Positions 27,186 to 36,056 are shown, counted from the stretch's first letter. The stretch is 64,000 nucleotides of DNA from Roseateles_E cavernae (GCF_040187885.1 NZ_JBDPLH010000001.1:62001-126000); one strand, 5' to 3'. Numbers and translations: made by a program. Notes: a model not told the origin generated them from the sequence alone.

Positions 27186-27203
27186 ACCCTACCACGGTAG
27201 GGT
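27186..27203. promoter_or_regulatory. 18-bp dyad, copy 2 (between regulator and DoxX-like gene)
   Basis: ACCCTAC-CACG-GTAGGGT, with arms identical to copy 1 at 24554-24571 and the same four-base centre length. It sits in the divergent promoter region between the response regulator and the DoxX-like gene, about 64 bases from the first and 69 bases from the second start codon. It could control both directions. No third copy was noticed in the window. Confidence 0.6.
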
Positions 27204-27271
27204 AGGCATGCGCCCGGCGGCGCCGCAGACTCAGCGAGCTCGCCAACGACCTAGTAAGGCTGTGAATAAAC

Positions 27272-27682
27272 ATGCCCAGCTACCCCTTCGTGACTTTGCC
27301 TCAGGCCCTGGTCTTGCTGCGCGTGGCGGTCGCGATCTTTTTCATGGCCCATGCCACGGTGCGCATCGTCAGCGGCAGCCTGCCCCAGTTCGCCGGTTTC
27401 ATGGAGCGCAGCGGCTTTGCCAACGGCCTCGCCTGGGTCTGGACGATCACGCTGTACGAGCTGATCGCCGGCAGCCTGATGGCGCTGGGCCGCCAGGTGC
27501 GTTGGGCCGCGACTGGCCTGTTCGTGATCGCGGCCGTGGGCATTGTGCTGATCCACCGCCACTTCGGCTGGTTTGTTGGCGAGCATGGCACGGGCGGGGT
27601 CGAGTACAGCCTGTGCCTGATGGTGGCCTTGCTGGTGATCGCGGCGGCGGATACCCAGCGAGCCGGCGGATCGGACGGTTGA
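27272..27682 (+). CDS. DoxX family membrane protein
   Basis: A 136-residue protein with four hydrophobic segments and the DoxX hallmarks: an early LLRVAVAIFFMAHATVRI, and a late GWFVGEHGTGGVEYSLCLM. Family members are membrane proteins linked to thiosulfate:quinone oxidoreductase and to bacterial redox or membrane functions; the precise role here is unknown. It is divergent from the response regulator with the 18-bp dyad in between, so it is a likely target of that regulator. Confidence 0.82.
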   Translation: MPSYPFVTLPQALVLLRVAVAIFFMAHATVRIVSGSLPQFAGFMERSGFANGLAWVWTITLYELIAGSLMALGRQVRWAATGLFVIAAVGIVLIHRHFGWFVGEHGTGGVEYSLCLMVALLVIAAADTQRAGGSDG

Positions 27683-27772
27683 CCCTCTTTGGTGGGAGTC
27701 GAAGCCAGCAGAGATCACCCTAAAATGCCGCCCTGATCAACCTTGCCTTGCGGCAAGCACCGAAGCGGGCAT

Positions 27773-28195
27773 ATGGCGTACCTCTTGGTCGTTCTCTTCT
27801 TTCTGGCTTTGTTCGTGGTGGCGCCACTCAAGGGCGCCTTGGTTTTTTCCGGGTCCCTGCTTTTGGCATCGATGGCCGTTCAGGCCACGAGCTCGGCAGT
27901 GTCGAGGGTCAGCGTGTCGCTGACCGAAGCATTCAAGGCGATTGTCCTGTCCTTGTTCTTTACCGCCATCGCGGCATTCACAGCCTTCAGCTTCATGGTC
28001 GGCGCTCCCCGGGAACTGCTCAACAGCGGCAGCGGCCTGATGTTGCTGGCGCTGCAGTACGGTGCTTATGTGCTCGGATTCCGGATGGCTTTGGGGCTCA
28101 CGTTTGCACACTCGGCTGTCGTGGCGGTCATCTCGACCCTGGTCACGTCGGCCGCCATCTGGTTCATCGCCCGGATGGCCACGCTCGGCACTTGA
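27773..28195 (+). CDS. Small membrane protein of unknown function
   Basis: A 140-residue protein of about four hydrophobic segments (AYLLVVLFFLALFVVAPLKG; IVLSLFFTAIAAFTAFSFMV). Family not recognised. The start is placed at the ATG at 27773 rather than the TTG at 27743. The stop region contains a short hairpin (TTGACG-GGCT-CGTCAA, 28192-28207) that may weakly terminate transcription. Confidence 0.55.
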   Translation: MAYLLVVLFFLALFVVAPLKGALVFSGSLLLASMAVQATSSAVSRVSVSLTEAFKAIVLSLFFTAIAAFTAFSFMVGAPRELLNSGSGLMLLALQYGAYVLGFRMALGLTFAHSAVVAVISTLVTSAAIWFIARMATLGT

Positions 28196-28274
28196 CGGGC
28201 TCGTCAATCCTGCCAGGACCCCGCCAACGGACGCCATCGAACACGACCCACAGATCGACTGTTGAACCCTGATC

Positions 28275-28625
28275 ATGGATAGCCACCCCGCCCGACCCGA
28301 GTTGCTCGACTACGTGGTCTTCTTCGAGACCGAGCCCGATTGGGTACATCCCGAGGGCTGGTACTACGGCGTCCGCTTCGAGACCACACGCGGCCAGGAC
28401 CGCATCATCGCGACCCTGGCGCCTGACGAGGCCGAGTTCTCGTTCGAGTGGTGGCAGGGTGATGTGCGCCGTCTGCGGGTTCAATCGGTGCTGGCCGTCG
28501 ACTGGCGGATCGAAACCACGTCGACCCGGGAACTGCTGCGCGTCGGCTATAACGACCTGCAGGTCAAGTTCTGCGAACTGCAGCTCCGGCCCCATGTGAG
28601 CATCGATTGGGCCATGACGTGGTAG
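28275..28625 (+). CDS. Cytoplasmic protein of unknown function
   Basis: A 116-residue protein rich in Trp, Phe and acidic residues (LDYVVFFETEPDWVHPEGWYY), with no signal peptide or membrane segment. The composition suggests a small beta-sheet fold, perhaps an immunity or binding protein, but no family is recognised. GC content is slightly below its neighbours. It starts 80 bases after the membrane protein. Confidence 0.5.
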   Translation: MDSHPARPELLDYVVFFETEPDWVHPEGWYYGVRFETTRGQDRIIATLAPDEAEFSFEWWQGDVRRLRVQSVLAVDWRIETTSTRELLRVGYNDLQVKFCELQLRPHVSIDWAMTW

Positions 28626-28671
28626 CGGGCGCAGGCCCTGCGGCCGGGCTCGGAGACTGCAGAATCTGCCC

Positions 28672-29394
28672 ATGACCCCATCCCTCGAACGCTCGCCGCA
28701 GCTTTGTCTGCGCATCACCGGCCTGCTGTATCTGGCCATCATCGCCCTCGGGCTATTCGGTGAGGCGGTGGTGCGCGGCAGCCTGGTCGTGGCCGGCGAT
28801 GCGGCGGCCACCGCGGCACGCATCGCCGCCGAGCCGCTGCTGTGGCGGGCCGGCATCGCCGGCGATCTGCTGATGCATGTGCTCGATCTGCCGGTGATCC
28901 TGGCGCTCTACTACCTGCTGCGGCCGGTCAGCCGGCGCCTGGCGCTGCTGGCGACCTGGTTCAACCTGGTCCAGACCGCCGTGCTGGCCGCCAACAAGCT
29001 CAATCTGCTGCTGCCGATTCTGCTGCTGGAGGGTAGTGGCCAGGCCTTCAGCGCCGCGCAGTTGCAGGCCCTGACAAGGCTGGCGATCAATCTGCATGCC
29101 TACGGTTTCGGCATCGGCCTGATCTTCTTCGGCATCGCCTGCCTGTTGCGCGGCTGGCTGATCGCCCGCAGCGGCTTCCTGCCCAGGCCTTTGGGGCTCT
29201 TGCTGCTGCTCGCGGGCCTCAGCTATCTGCTCAACAGCTTCGCGCTGCTGCTGGCCCCCAAGCTTGCGGCGGCGCTGTTTCCCGCCATCCTGCTGCCGGC
29301 CTTCATCGGCGAGCTGGCGCTGGCGCTGTGGCTGATCGTCAAGGGCGTGGACCTGCCGCAATGGGCGCGGCGGCGAGCCGACGCGCTCGCCTGA
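28672..29394 (+). CDS. DUF4386 family membrane protein
   Basis: A 240-residue protein with about six hydrophobic segments. The N-terminal pattern ITGLLYLAIIALGLFGE and the following segments are characteristic of DUF4386 proteins, which are widespread membrane proteins without assigned function. It is followed by the M16 peptidase 80 bases downstream, possibly from its own promoter. Confidence 0.8.
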   Translation: MTPSLERSPQLCLRITGLLYLAIIALGLFGEAVVRGSLVVAGDAAATAARIAAEPLLWRAGIAGDLLMHVLDLPVILALYYLLRPVSRRLALLATWFNLVQTAVLAANKLNLLLPILLLEGSGQAFSAAQLQALTRLAINLHAYGFGIGLIFFGIACLLRGWLIARSGFLPRPLGLLLLLAGLSYLLNSFALLLAPKLAAALFPAILLPAFIGELALALWLIVKGVDLPQWARRRADALA

Positions 29395-29474
29395 GGCCAC
29401 CCATACTTCTGGCACCCCCGCCTCGGGCTGCTACCCTCTGTCCCGCCAAAACTGCATCCACCGGATTTGTCACC

Positions 29475-32195
29475 ATGACTCTTGTTCGCCCCCTCGGTCT
29501 GGCGCTGTGCCTGGCTCTTTGTTTCGGCACGGCCGGCGCCCAGGCCGCGACCAAGCCGCTCGCGGCCGTCACCACGGTCGAAGGCATTGCCGAGTACCGG
29601 CTGGCCAACGGCATGCAGCTGCTGCTGGCGCCGGACAACTCCAAGCCCAGCACCACGGTCAATATGACCTACCGGGTCGGCTCCAAGCATGAGAACTATG
29701 GCGAGACCGGCATGGCCCATCTGCTGGAGCATCTGATCTTCAAGGGCACGCCGAAGAACCGCGCGCCCTGGGCCGAGTTCAGCAAGCGGGGCCTGCGCGC
29801 CAATGGCTCGACCTGGCTGGACCGCACCAACTACTTCGCCAGCTTCGCCGCCAACAACGACAACCTGAAGTGGTATCTGGACTGGCAGGCCGATGCGATG
29901 GTCAACAGCTTCATCGCCCGCAAGGACCTCGACACCGAGATGACCGTGGTGCGCAACGAGATGGAGATGGGCGAGAACAACCCCGGCTACATCGTCTACG
30001 AGCGTCTGATGGGCGCGATGTACAGCTGGCACAACTACGGCAAGAGCACGATAGGCGCGCGCGCCGATATCGAGAACGTCGACATCCCGCGCCTGCAGGG
30101 CTTCTACCGCACCTACTACCAGCCGGACAACGCCACGCTGATCGTCTCCGGCAAGTTCGAGCCGGCCCAGGTGCTGGCCTGGGTGCAGGCCAGCTTCGGC
30201 AGGATCCCCGCGCCCAAGCGCCAGCTGCCCAAGCTCTACACCCTGGACCCGGTGCAGGACGGCGAGCGCATGGTGACGGTGCGCCGCAACGGCGGCGTGG
30301 CCAGCGCCAACGTGGCCTACCATGTGCCGCCCGGCCCGCACCCGGACTATGCGGCCGTCGAGCTGCTGAACCTGATCCTGACCGAGCCGCCGGCCGGCCG
30401 CCTGCACAAGCAGCTGGTCGAGACCAGCAAGACCGCCGCCTCGGTCAGTGCCTTCAGCGCGCCGCTGGCCGAGCCGGGCTTCACGATGATTGGCGCCGAT
30501 CTGGCCCCGGGCGCCGATCTCGATGCGCTCAGCCGCGAGATGCTGAGCGTCGTCGAAGGCCTGGCCAAGACACCGATCAGCGCCGACGAACTCAAGCGCG
30601 CCCAGCAGCGCTGGCTGAACCGCTGGGAGCAGCAGTTCGCCGATCCCGAGCAGGTCGGCACCGCCTTGTCCGAGACCATCAGCCAGGGTGACTGGCGCCT
30701 GTTCTTCCTGCTGCGCGACCGCGTCAAGGCCGCCCAGCTGGCCGATGTGCAGCGGGTCGCCAACGAACGCCTGCTCCAGGCCAACCGCACGCTGGCCCAC
30801 TACATCCCGACCGACAAGCCGCTGCGCGCGCCGGCCCCGGCCAAGGTCGATGTGGCCGCCGAGATGAAGGCCTTCAAGCCGGCCGCCGCCGAAGCCGCCG
30901 TGGCCGCCTTCGACGCCAGCCCGGCCAATATCGACAAGCTGACCCAGACCCATCAGCTGGCCAACGGCATGAAGCTGGCCCTGCTGCCCAAGCCTACGCG
31001 CGGCGGCGCGGTCAATGCCAGCATCACGCTGCGCTGGGGCGACGCCGACAGCCTGAAGGGCCTGCGCCCGGTGGCCGAGGCCACCGGCGCGCTGCTCGAC
31101 AAAGGCACGCAGACGCTGAGCCGCCAGCAGCTGCGCGACCGGCTCGATGCACTGAAGGTGGAGCTGCGCGTGATGCCTGCGGCCGATTCGGTCAGCATCG
31201 CCTGGGTCACCAAGCGCGAGCATGCGGTCGAGGCCGCCACGCTGATCGCCGAGATGCTGCGCCGCCCGGCGCTGGCCCCCGAGGCGCTGGAAGAGGTGCG
31301 CGCCCAGGCCCTGTCAGGCCTGCAGGCGCAGCGCGCCGAGCCCGAGGCGGTGGCCGAGAACGCGCTGGCGCTGGCCATCAACCCCTATCCGCGCGGCGAT
31401 GTACGCCACAGCCGCAGCTTTGACGAGATCGAGGCCGACACCAAGGCCGTCAAGATCGAGCAGTTGCGCGCGTTTCACCAGCGCTTTTACGGTGCGGCCC
31501 AGGCCCAGTTCAGCGCGGTCGGCGACTTCGATGCCGCAGCGCTGAAGACGGCGCTCGACAAGGCCCTGGGCGACTGGAAGGCCGCCGCGCCCTACCAGCG
31601 CATCGCGACGCCCAGTGCCGGCGCGCCGGGCAAGCAGCAGCTGCTGGCCACGCCCGACAAGCAGAACGCCGTGCTGGCCGCCCGCATGCCGCTGGCGCTG
31701 AACGATGACCACACCGACTACGCGGCGGTCTCGGTGGCCAACTACCTGTTCGGCGGCGGCCAGGATTCGCGGCTGTGGACCCGCATCCGCGAGAAGGACG
31801 GCCTGAGCTACGGCGTCTGGTCCTTCCTGGCCTGGAGCCAGATCGACCTGAACTCGCCCTGGAATATCGGCGCCATCTTCGCGCCGAGCAACCGCGCCAA
31901 GGTCGAGACCGCGCTGCGCGAGGAAGTGGCACGCGCGCTGAAGGACGGCTTCAGCGCTGCCGAACTCGAGAGCGCCAAGAAAGCCATGCTCTCGCAGCGC
32001 CGCCTGGGCCGCGCCCAGGACCCCGGCCTGAGCCGCGCACTGGCCGGCAACCTCTATCTGGGCCGCACCATGGCCAAGAGCCAGCAGGTCGACGATGCGA
32101 TCGCCGCGCTGAGCCTGGAGCAGGTCAACGCGGCGCTGCGCAAGTACTTCAAGCTGGAAGACTTCCAGATCGTGTTTGCGGGCGACTTCAAGTAG
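29475..32195 (+). CDS. M16 zinc peptidase (pitrilysin-like), two-repeat form
   Basis: A 906-residue secreted or periplasmic peptidase; the signal peptide is residues 1-25. The inverted zinc motif HxxEH appears as HLLEH (H82, E85, H86), and the third ligand Glu follows about 75 residues later (RNEMEMGENNPGY). The protein contains two M16 halves: the second begins around residue 490 and lacks the zinc motif, as usual. Known relatives degrade short peptides or act as processing peptidases. The start at 29475 is the ATG just before the signal. Transcription ends at the hairpin 32226-32249. Confidence 0.92.
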   Translation: MTLVRPLGLALCLALCFGTAGAQAATKPLAAVTTVEGIAEYRLANGMQLLLAPDNSKPSTTVNMTYRVGSKHENYGETGMAHLLEHLIFKGTPKNRAPWAEFSKRGLRANGSTWLDRTNYFASFAANNDNLKWYLDWQADAMVNSFIARKDLDTEMTVVRNEMEMGENNPGYIVYERLMGAMYSWHNYGKSTIGARADIENVDIPRLQGFYRTYYQPDNATLIVSGKFEPAQVLAWVQASFGRIPAPKRQLPKLYTLDPVQDGERMVTVRRNGGVASANVAYHVPPGPHPDYAAVELLNLILTEPPAGRLHKQLVETSKTAASVSAFSAPLAEPGFTMIGADLAPGADLDALSREMLSVVEGLAKTPISADELKRAQQRWLNRWEQQFADPEQVGTALSETISQGDWRLFFLLRDRVKAAQLADVQRVANERLLQANRTLAHYIPTDKPLRAPAPAKVDVAAEMKAFKPAAAEAAVAAFDASPANIDKLTQTHQLANGMKLALLPKPTRGGAVNASITLRWGDADSLKGLRPVAEATGALLDKGTQTLSRQQLRDRLDALKVELRVMPAADSVSIAWVTKREHAVEAATLIAEMLRRPALAPEALEEVRAQALSGLQAQRAEPEAVAENALALAINPYPRGDVRHSRSFDEIEADTKAVKIEQLRAFHQRFYGAAQAQFSAVGDFDAAALKTALDKALGDWKAAAPYQRIATPSAGAPGKQQLLATPDKQNAVLAARMPLALNDDHTDYAAVSVANYLFGGGQDSRLWTRIREKDGLSYGVWSFLAWSQIDLNSPWNIGAIFAPSNRAKVETALREEVARALKDGFSAAELESAKKAMLSQRRLGRAQDPGLSRALAGNLYLGRTMAKSQQVDDAIAALSLEQVNAALRKYFKLEDFQIVFAGDFK

Positions 32196-32225
32196 ACCAG
32201 CACAGTCTCTCTCTTTGCTTGACCG

Positions 32226-32249
32226 AGCGGCCCAAGAGGCCGCTTTTTT
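32226..32249 (+). terminator. Rho-independent terminator after the M16 peptidase
   Basis: AGCGGCC (32226-32232), loop CAAGA, GGCCGCT (32238-32244), then T through 32249. The 7-bp GC-rich stem with six T is a textbook intrinsic terminator about 30 bases after the peptidase stop. It separates this transcript from the low-GC cassette that follows. Confidence 0.93.
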
Positions 32250-32356
32250 GTCGCTCACCAGGCAGGTGCGCGGAATGCGATGCCTTACATTCAGCGCAAG
32301 AAATTTGATCTGATGTTGTGTCGCCAGCACGGCATCGAACAATCACAGGCTAGGCC

Positions 32357-33400
32357 ATGCTAAAGAACGCTCGATTTCGGAATTTCACAACGACGCCCAA
32401 CGCAAGCTGGACTTTCGCCCCGGGCTTGAATGTTGTCATTGGTGAGAACGGGCTTGGAAAATCCCATGTCCTCAAGGCAATCTATTCTTTACTCAAGGTT
32501 CAGTCGGGCAAGAACGTTGAGTTGACCAAGACGGCTCTGGAGAAGGCTTACGCCGACAAGCTCATGGCGGTCATGCGGCCGGAGGCGCTGGGCCGACTGG
32601 TCAAGCGCAAGCAAGGGCGCGACCGGTGCGAACTCGAGTTGACGATGACCAATGCGGCGCAAAGCTGTGCCATTGGCTTTGCGACCAATGCCAAGTCTCA
32701 AGTCGATGTTTCCAGCGTGCCGACTGCGCCGCTGGCATTGCCGCCGGTCTACCTGCCTACGCGCGAGCTGGTAACGCTTTGTCCGTGGTTTGTTCCTCTT
32801 TACGAAAACTACCACGTCGAATTCGAAGAGGCTTGGCGCGATACAGTTTCACTTCTTGGAGCCCCGTCGATCAAAGGGCCTCGTGAGAAGACCGTCGCTG
32901 CCTTGCTGGAGCCACTCGAAGCCGCAATCAACGGCAAAGTTGTCGTTGATGGCCCGACCGGGCGCTTTTACCTGCAGGTGCCTGGTGAAGGACGCATGGA
33001 AATGCCACTGGTGGCCGAGGGTCTGCGCAAGATTGCCATGCTTGCCCGGTTGATAAGCACCGGTGTCTTGCTTGAACAGGGCTATCTGATCTGGGACGAA
33101 CCAGAGACAAATCTGAATCCCAGATTGATCAAGACGGTTGCCCGGAGCATCGTCGAGTTGTCCAAGCGTGGCATTCAGGTTTTCATCGCCACGCATTCAC
33201 TGTTCCTTCTACGCGAACTGGAAATGCTTGCAGAAGAGGAGACTTTCCGTAACGTGAAGAGTCGTTACTTCGCCCTGAAAAACACTCCAGATGGAGTCTT
33301 GCTGGAGCAGGGTGCTCGCATTGATGATCTCCAGACATTGACGCTGCTGGATGAAGAGCTGCATCAGGCAGATCGGTTTATCGGGACGGAGGAAGTCTGA
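32357..33400 (+). CDS. AAA/ABC-type ATPase (OLD/RecF-like), candidate defence ATPase
   Basis: A 347-residue ATPase. Walker A is GENGLGKS (residues 29-36), an ABC-like signature region AEGLRK (220-225) follows, Walker B is YLIWDEPE (243-250) and a switch histidine lies at H280 (ATHSL). This is the RecF/AAA_21 layout without the long coiled coil of SMC proteins. It overlaps the nuclease gene by one base, so they form one unit. Local GC is low (27 of 60 at 32461-32520, against 39 of 60 at 31921-31980), indicating recent acquisition. Such ATPase-nuclease pairs are usual in phage defence, but no known system name fits with certainty. Confidence 0.82.
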   Translation: MLKNARFRNFTTTPNASWTFAPGLNVVIGENGLGKSHVLKAIYSLLKVQSGKNVELTKTALEKAYADKLMAVMRPEALGRLVKRKQGRDRCELELTMTNAAQSCAIGFATNAKSQVDVSSVPTAPLALPPVYLPTRELVTLCPWFVPLYENYHVEFEEAWRDTVSLLGAPSIKGPREKTVAALLEPLEAAINGKVVVDGPTGRFYLQVPGEGRMEMPLVAEGLRKIAMLARLISTGVLLEQGYLIWDEPETNLNPRLIKTVARSIVELSKRGIQVFIATHSLFLLRELEMLAEEETFRNVKSRYFALKNTPDGVLLEQGARIDDLQTLTLLDEELHQADRFIGTEEV

Positions 33401-33924
33401 TGCCGGTCCTCCAATCCGTTTGGACCGAGGGCGCACTGACGTTCACGTTTGCTCCGGACGCATGCGCGAGCAAGTATGACGAGTGGGCTCACTACCGCAA
33501 TCAGTTTCAAGCCACTTGCGGGGGCAGCAAGGCCGTTGATCTTGTCCATCTGGATAAGGGGCAGAAAACAGCTTGGTTGATCGAGGTGAAAGACTTCAGG
33601 CAGCATCCTCGAACCAAGTCGATGGACCTTCCAGATGAAATCGCCCTCAAGGTTCGGGACACTTTGGCAGGGCTGCTGAGCGCCAGCTGGCATGCCAACG
33701 ACAGCACCGAGCGGAAATGTGCCCGAAGCCTGGTGCGCGCCGCACGGGTTCGGGTCGTTTGCCATTTGGAGCAACCAGCGAAAGCCTCGAGACTTCGACC
33801 CCGTGCGATCGAGCCCGACAAGTTGATCCTCAAGCTGCGAACTTTGATCAAGGCCATTGATCCACACCCTTTGGTTGTTGATTGCAACACTCTTCATGAC
33901 AGCATGACCTGGCACGTTGCTTGA
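33400..33924 (+). CDS. PD-(D/E)XK nuclease-like protein, partner of the ATPase
   Basis: A 174-residue protein without similarity that I can name, but with the spacing of a PD-(D/E)XK nuclease core: D47 (AVDLVHLD), then E62-x-K64 (WLIEVKDF) after a short beta hairpin. Such cores cut DNA and need a metal ion. The TGA of the ATPase and the ATG share one base, implying translational coupling and a complex. Low GC as in the ATPase. A toxin, effector nuclease or restriction-like role is inferred from this pairing, not shown. No helicase, methyltransferase or TOPRIM gene is adjacent. About 280 bases of unassigned DNA follow. Confidence 0.6.
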   Translation: MPVLQSVWTEGALTFTFAPDACASKYDEWAHYRNQFQATCGGSKAVDLVHLDKGQKTAWLIEVKDFRQHPRTKSMDLPDEIALKVRDTLAGLLSASWHANDSTERKCARSLVRAARVRVVCHLEQPAKASRLRPRAIEPDKLILKLRTLIKAIDPHPLVVDCNTLHDSMTWHVA

Positions 33925-34201
33925 TTGGCGCGTCAGGGGCCTCCCAGCCCACCCGAGATCCTGATTGTTTGCGGGCCGTTTCCGTTGCAAACCGCGACGC
34001 ACGTCGCTGACGGGTTGGCGAGTGGCGCGGCGAAGTCGAGGAGCAGGCCGCAGGCAGGGGACATGAATGGCGGTACTCCCCCGCCGCCCTCGCCTCTCCC
34101 GGCTGCGTGTTCATGCTCCGCGCCCCCCCTTCGGGGTGATGGATGCAGCGAATTCAAACGAATACATTTGATTTCAACGCATCAACCACCAAGGTCCGGT
34201 C

Positions 34202-34714
34202 ATGAGTACCAGCACCAGCATGGAGCCGCTGTCGGCCCGGATTCCCAGCGATCTGTATCTGTGGCTGGCCCAGCTGCATGTGGATGGCGCCACCACCAAC
34301 AGCGACAAGCTGCGCGTGCTGCTGGGCCAGCTCAAGCGCCAGCATGACGGCGCCTTCGATCACGTCGCCGCGCTGTCCTGGTGCCGCGATCTGGTGGCGC
34401 GGCTGCGCGACTCGCTGGCGCGGCTGGAACTGGCCGAGGGCCGGCATTCCGAGGTGCTGCAGCAGGTGCTGGACCACAGCTGCCACACGATAGCCCTCTT
34501 GATCAGCGCCCAACCGGACAGCCCGGCCGCGGCGGCCCAGCTGGAGGACGCGCTGCTGCGCCGCAGCTTCGCGCTGACCGAATCCCTGCTGCGCCAGGCC
34601 ACCACGGCCGAGGCCAGCGCCTTTGATCCCCAGGTGGTGCACAAGCATCTGCCCACCACCTTGCAACTGGCCCAGGCCATCACTCTCTTGAAAGGAGCCC
34701 AACACCATGGCTGA
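34202..34714 (+). CDS. Unknown protein, first gene of the PspA-YqiJ-flotillin operon
   Basis: A 170-residue cytoplasmic, helix-rich protein (LSARIPSDLYLWLAQL; DNA-binding-like ribbon flavour at the N terminus, then Leu/Ala-rich helices). No signal or membrane segment. No family recognised. It overlaps the PspA-like gene by eight bases, so it belongs to that operon and may regulate or tether PspA, as small accessory proteins do in other psp-type loci. This is inference only. Confidence 0.65.
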   Translation: MSTSTSMEPLSARIPSDLYLWLAQLHVDGATTNSDKLRVLLGQLKRQHDGAFDHVAALSWCRDLVARLRDSLARLELAEGRHSEVLQQVLDHSCHTIALLISAQPDSPAAAAQLEDALLRRSFALTESLLRQATTAEASAFDPQVVHKHLPTTLQLAQAITLLKGAQHHG

Positions 34715-35381
34715 GACTCTGAAGAACCGCGTCGGTCGCGTGATGGCCGGCGGCGTGCATGCCCTGCTCGACCGCCTGGAGGACCGCGCGCCCGAGGCGA
34801 TGATGGAACAGGCGCTGCGTGAGCTCGACGGCGTGGTCGACGAGGTGCGCCACGAGCTGGGGGTGCATGCCGCCAACCGCCACCTGGCCCAGCAGCGCCA
34901 TGCCGAGCTGAACAAGCAGCATGAGGCGCTGAGGGGTCAGATCGAACTGGCACTGGGCCAGCAGCGCGAGGAACTGGCGCGCGCCGCCGTCGGCCGCCAG
35001 CTCGATATCGAGACCCAGCTGCCGCTGCTGGAGGCCAGTCTGGCCGAGCTGGCGCGCCAGGAGGGCGAGCATCGCGGCTATGTCGATGCGCTGCTCGCCA
35101 AGCGGCGCGAGATGGAGGCGGCGCTGAGCCAGTTCCGCCAGAGCCGTGCCGGCAGCAGCGCTGCGACAGCGGCCGGCGTCAACAAGCCCGCCGGCGCTAT
35201 CGAGGCCCGCATCGCCGGCGCCACCGGCGCCTTCGATCGCGTCTACGAGCGCCAGACCGGCCTCGCCGGCCCGGCCCGCGCGCTGCAGCTGGAACAGGCC
35301 GGCCAGCTGCAGTCGCTGGAGGACCTGGTGCGCCAGACCCAGATCGAGGCCCGCCTGGCCCAGCTCAAGCAAGGCAGCTGA
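34707..35381 (+). CDS. PspA/IM30 family membrane-stress protein
   Basis: A 224-residue, almost wholly helical protein, starting AETLKNRVGRVMAGGVHALL and continuing with the acidic/basic coiled coil of PspA (PEAMMEQALRELDGVVDEVR; QQREELARAAVGRQLDIETQ). PspA/IM30 (ESCRT-III-like) rods bind and repair damaged membranes. A possible C-terminal helix (QLQSLEDLVRQTQIEARLAQ) is present. AAAGGAG ribosome site at 34690-34696. It is inside a unit with YqiJ-like and flotillin genes. Confidence 0.85.
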   Translation: MAETLKNRVGRVMAGGVHALLDRLEDRAPEAMMEQALRELDGVVDEVRHELGVHAANRHLAQQRHAELNKQHEALRGQIELALGQQREELARAAVGRQLDIETQLPLLEASLAELARQEGEHRGYVDALLAKRREMEAALSQFRQSRAGSSAATAAGVNKPAGAIEARIAGATGAFDRVYERQTGLAGPARALQLEQAGQLQSLEDLVRQTQIEARLAQLKQGS

Positions 35382-35386
35382 GCGTC

Positions 35387-36019
35387 ATGAGCCTGTTCAC
35401 GACGCCCGAGAACCTGCCCTTCGGTATTGCCTTCGCGCTGATCGTCGGTATCGCCCTGCTCGAAGGCCTGGGCATGATGATGTCGCTGAGCCCCAGCAAC
35501 TGGCTGGACGACTGGCTGCCCGAGGCCGGCCACGAGAGCGCGCTGGACCGGGTGCTGGGCTGGCTGCATCTGGGCCGGGTGCCGTCGCTGGTCTTGCTGC
35601 TGCTGTTCCTGACCGGCTACGCCCTGTTCGGCTACAGCCTGCAGCTGGTCTGCCGCGGCCTGCTCGGCCATTACCTGCCGGCCTGGCTCGCCGGGCTGGC
35701 CGCCGTGCCGGCCGGCCTGGCGACGGTGCGCGGCCTGGGTGCGCTGGTGGCCCACATCATCCCGCGCGACGAGAGCACGGCGGTCAGCGCGCAGACCCTG
35801 CTGGGACGCGTCGGCACCGTCTATGCCGGCCATGCCCGCCAGGGCCTGGCGGCGCAGGCCCGGGTGCGCGACGAGCATGGCCGCAACCACTATCTGCTGG
35901 TCGAGCCCGATCTGGCCGACGAGGTCTTCGAGGAAGGCGCCCAGGTGCTGCTGGTCAGCAAGAGCGGCGCGATCTACCGGGTGATACGCAACCCGCATCC
36001 GGGCCTGGTCGAGCGCTGA
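35387..36019 (+). CDS. YqiJ-like inner-membrane protein with C-terminal OB-fold (NfeD-related)
   Basis: A 210-residue protein: two to three hydrophobic segments in residues 10-110 (GIAFALIVGIALLEGLGMMM), then a soluble beta-rich domain (LLGRVGTVYAGHARQGLAAQ, RNHYLLVEPD) of OB-fold type. This is the arrangement of YqiJ, the partner of flotillin YqiK in Escherichia coli. It starts six bases after the PspA gene, and flotillin follows, as in other yqiJK loci. Function: organisation of membrane microdomains, by analogy. Confidence 0.82.
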   Translation: MSLFTTPENLPFGIAFALIVGIALLEGLGMMMSLSPSNWLDDWLPEAGHESALDRVLGWLHLGRVPSLVLLLLFLTGYALFGYSLQLVCRGLLGHYLPAWLAGLAAVPAGLATVRGLGALVAHIIPRDESTAVSAQTLLGRVGTVYAGHARQGLAAQARVRDEHGRNHYLLVEPDLADEVFEEGAQVLLVSKSGAIYRVIRNPHPGLVER

Positions 36020-36056
36020 ACACGAACGCATTCATTCAAGGAGGAAGGGAAAGAAG

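Noticed and set aside
28192..28207. Hairpin TTGACG-GGCT-CGTCAA as a terminator
   Set aside because: Stem is short and no T-run follows; kept only as a note under the gene it overlaps.
32250..34201. Attachment sites, integrase or transposase around the low-GC cassette
   Set aside because: No tRNA, flanking direct repeat or recombinase was seen, so only composition supports acquisition.
33925..34347. Frame bridging the gap after the nuclease gene
   Set aside because: Composition is Pro/Arg/Ser-rich, it runs into the next gene in another frame, and no ribosome site is seen. The gap (33925-34201) is treated as non-coding, with no clear terminator or attachment site.
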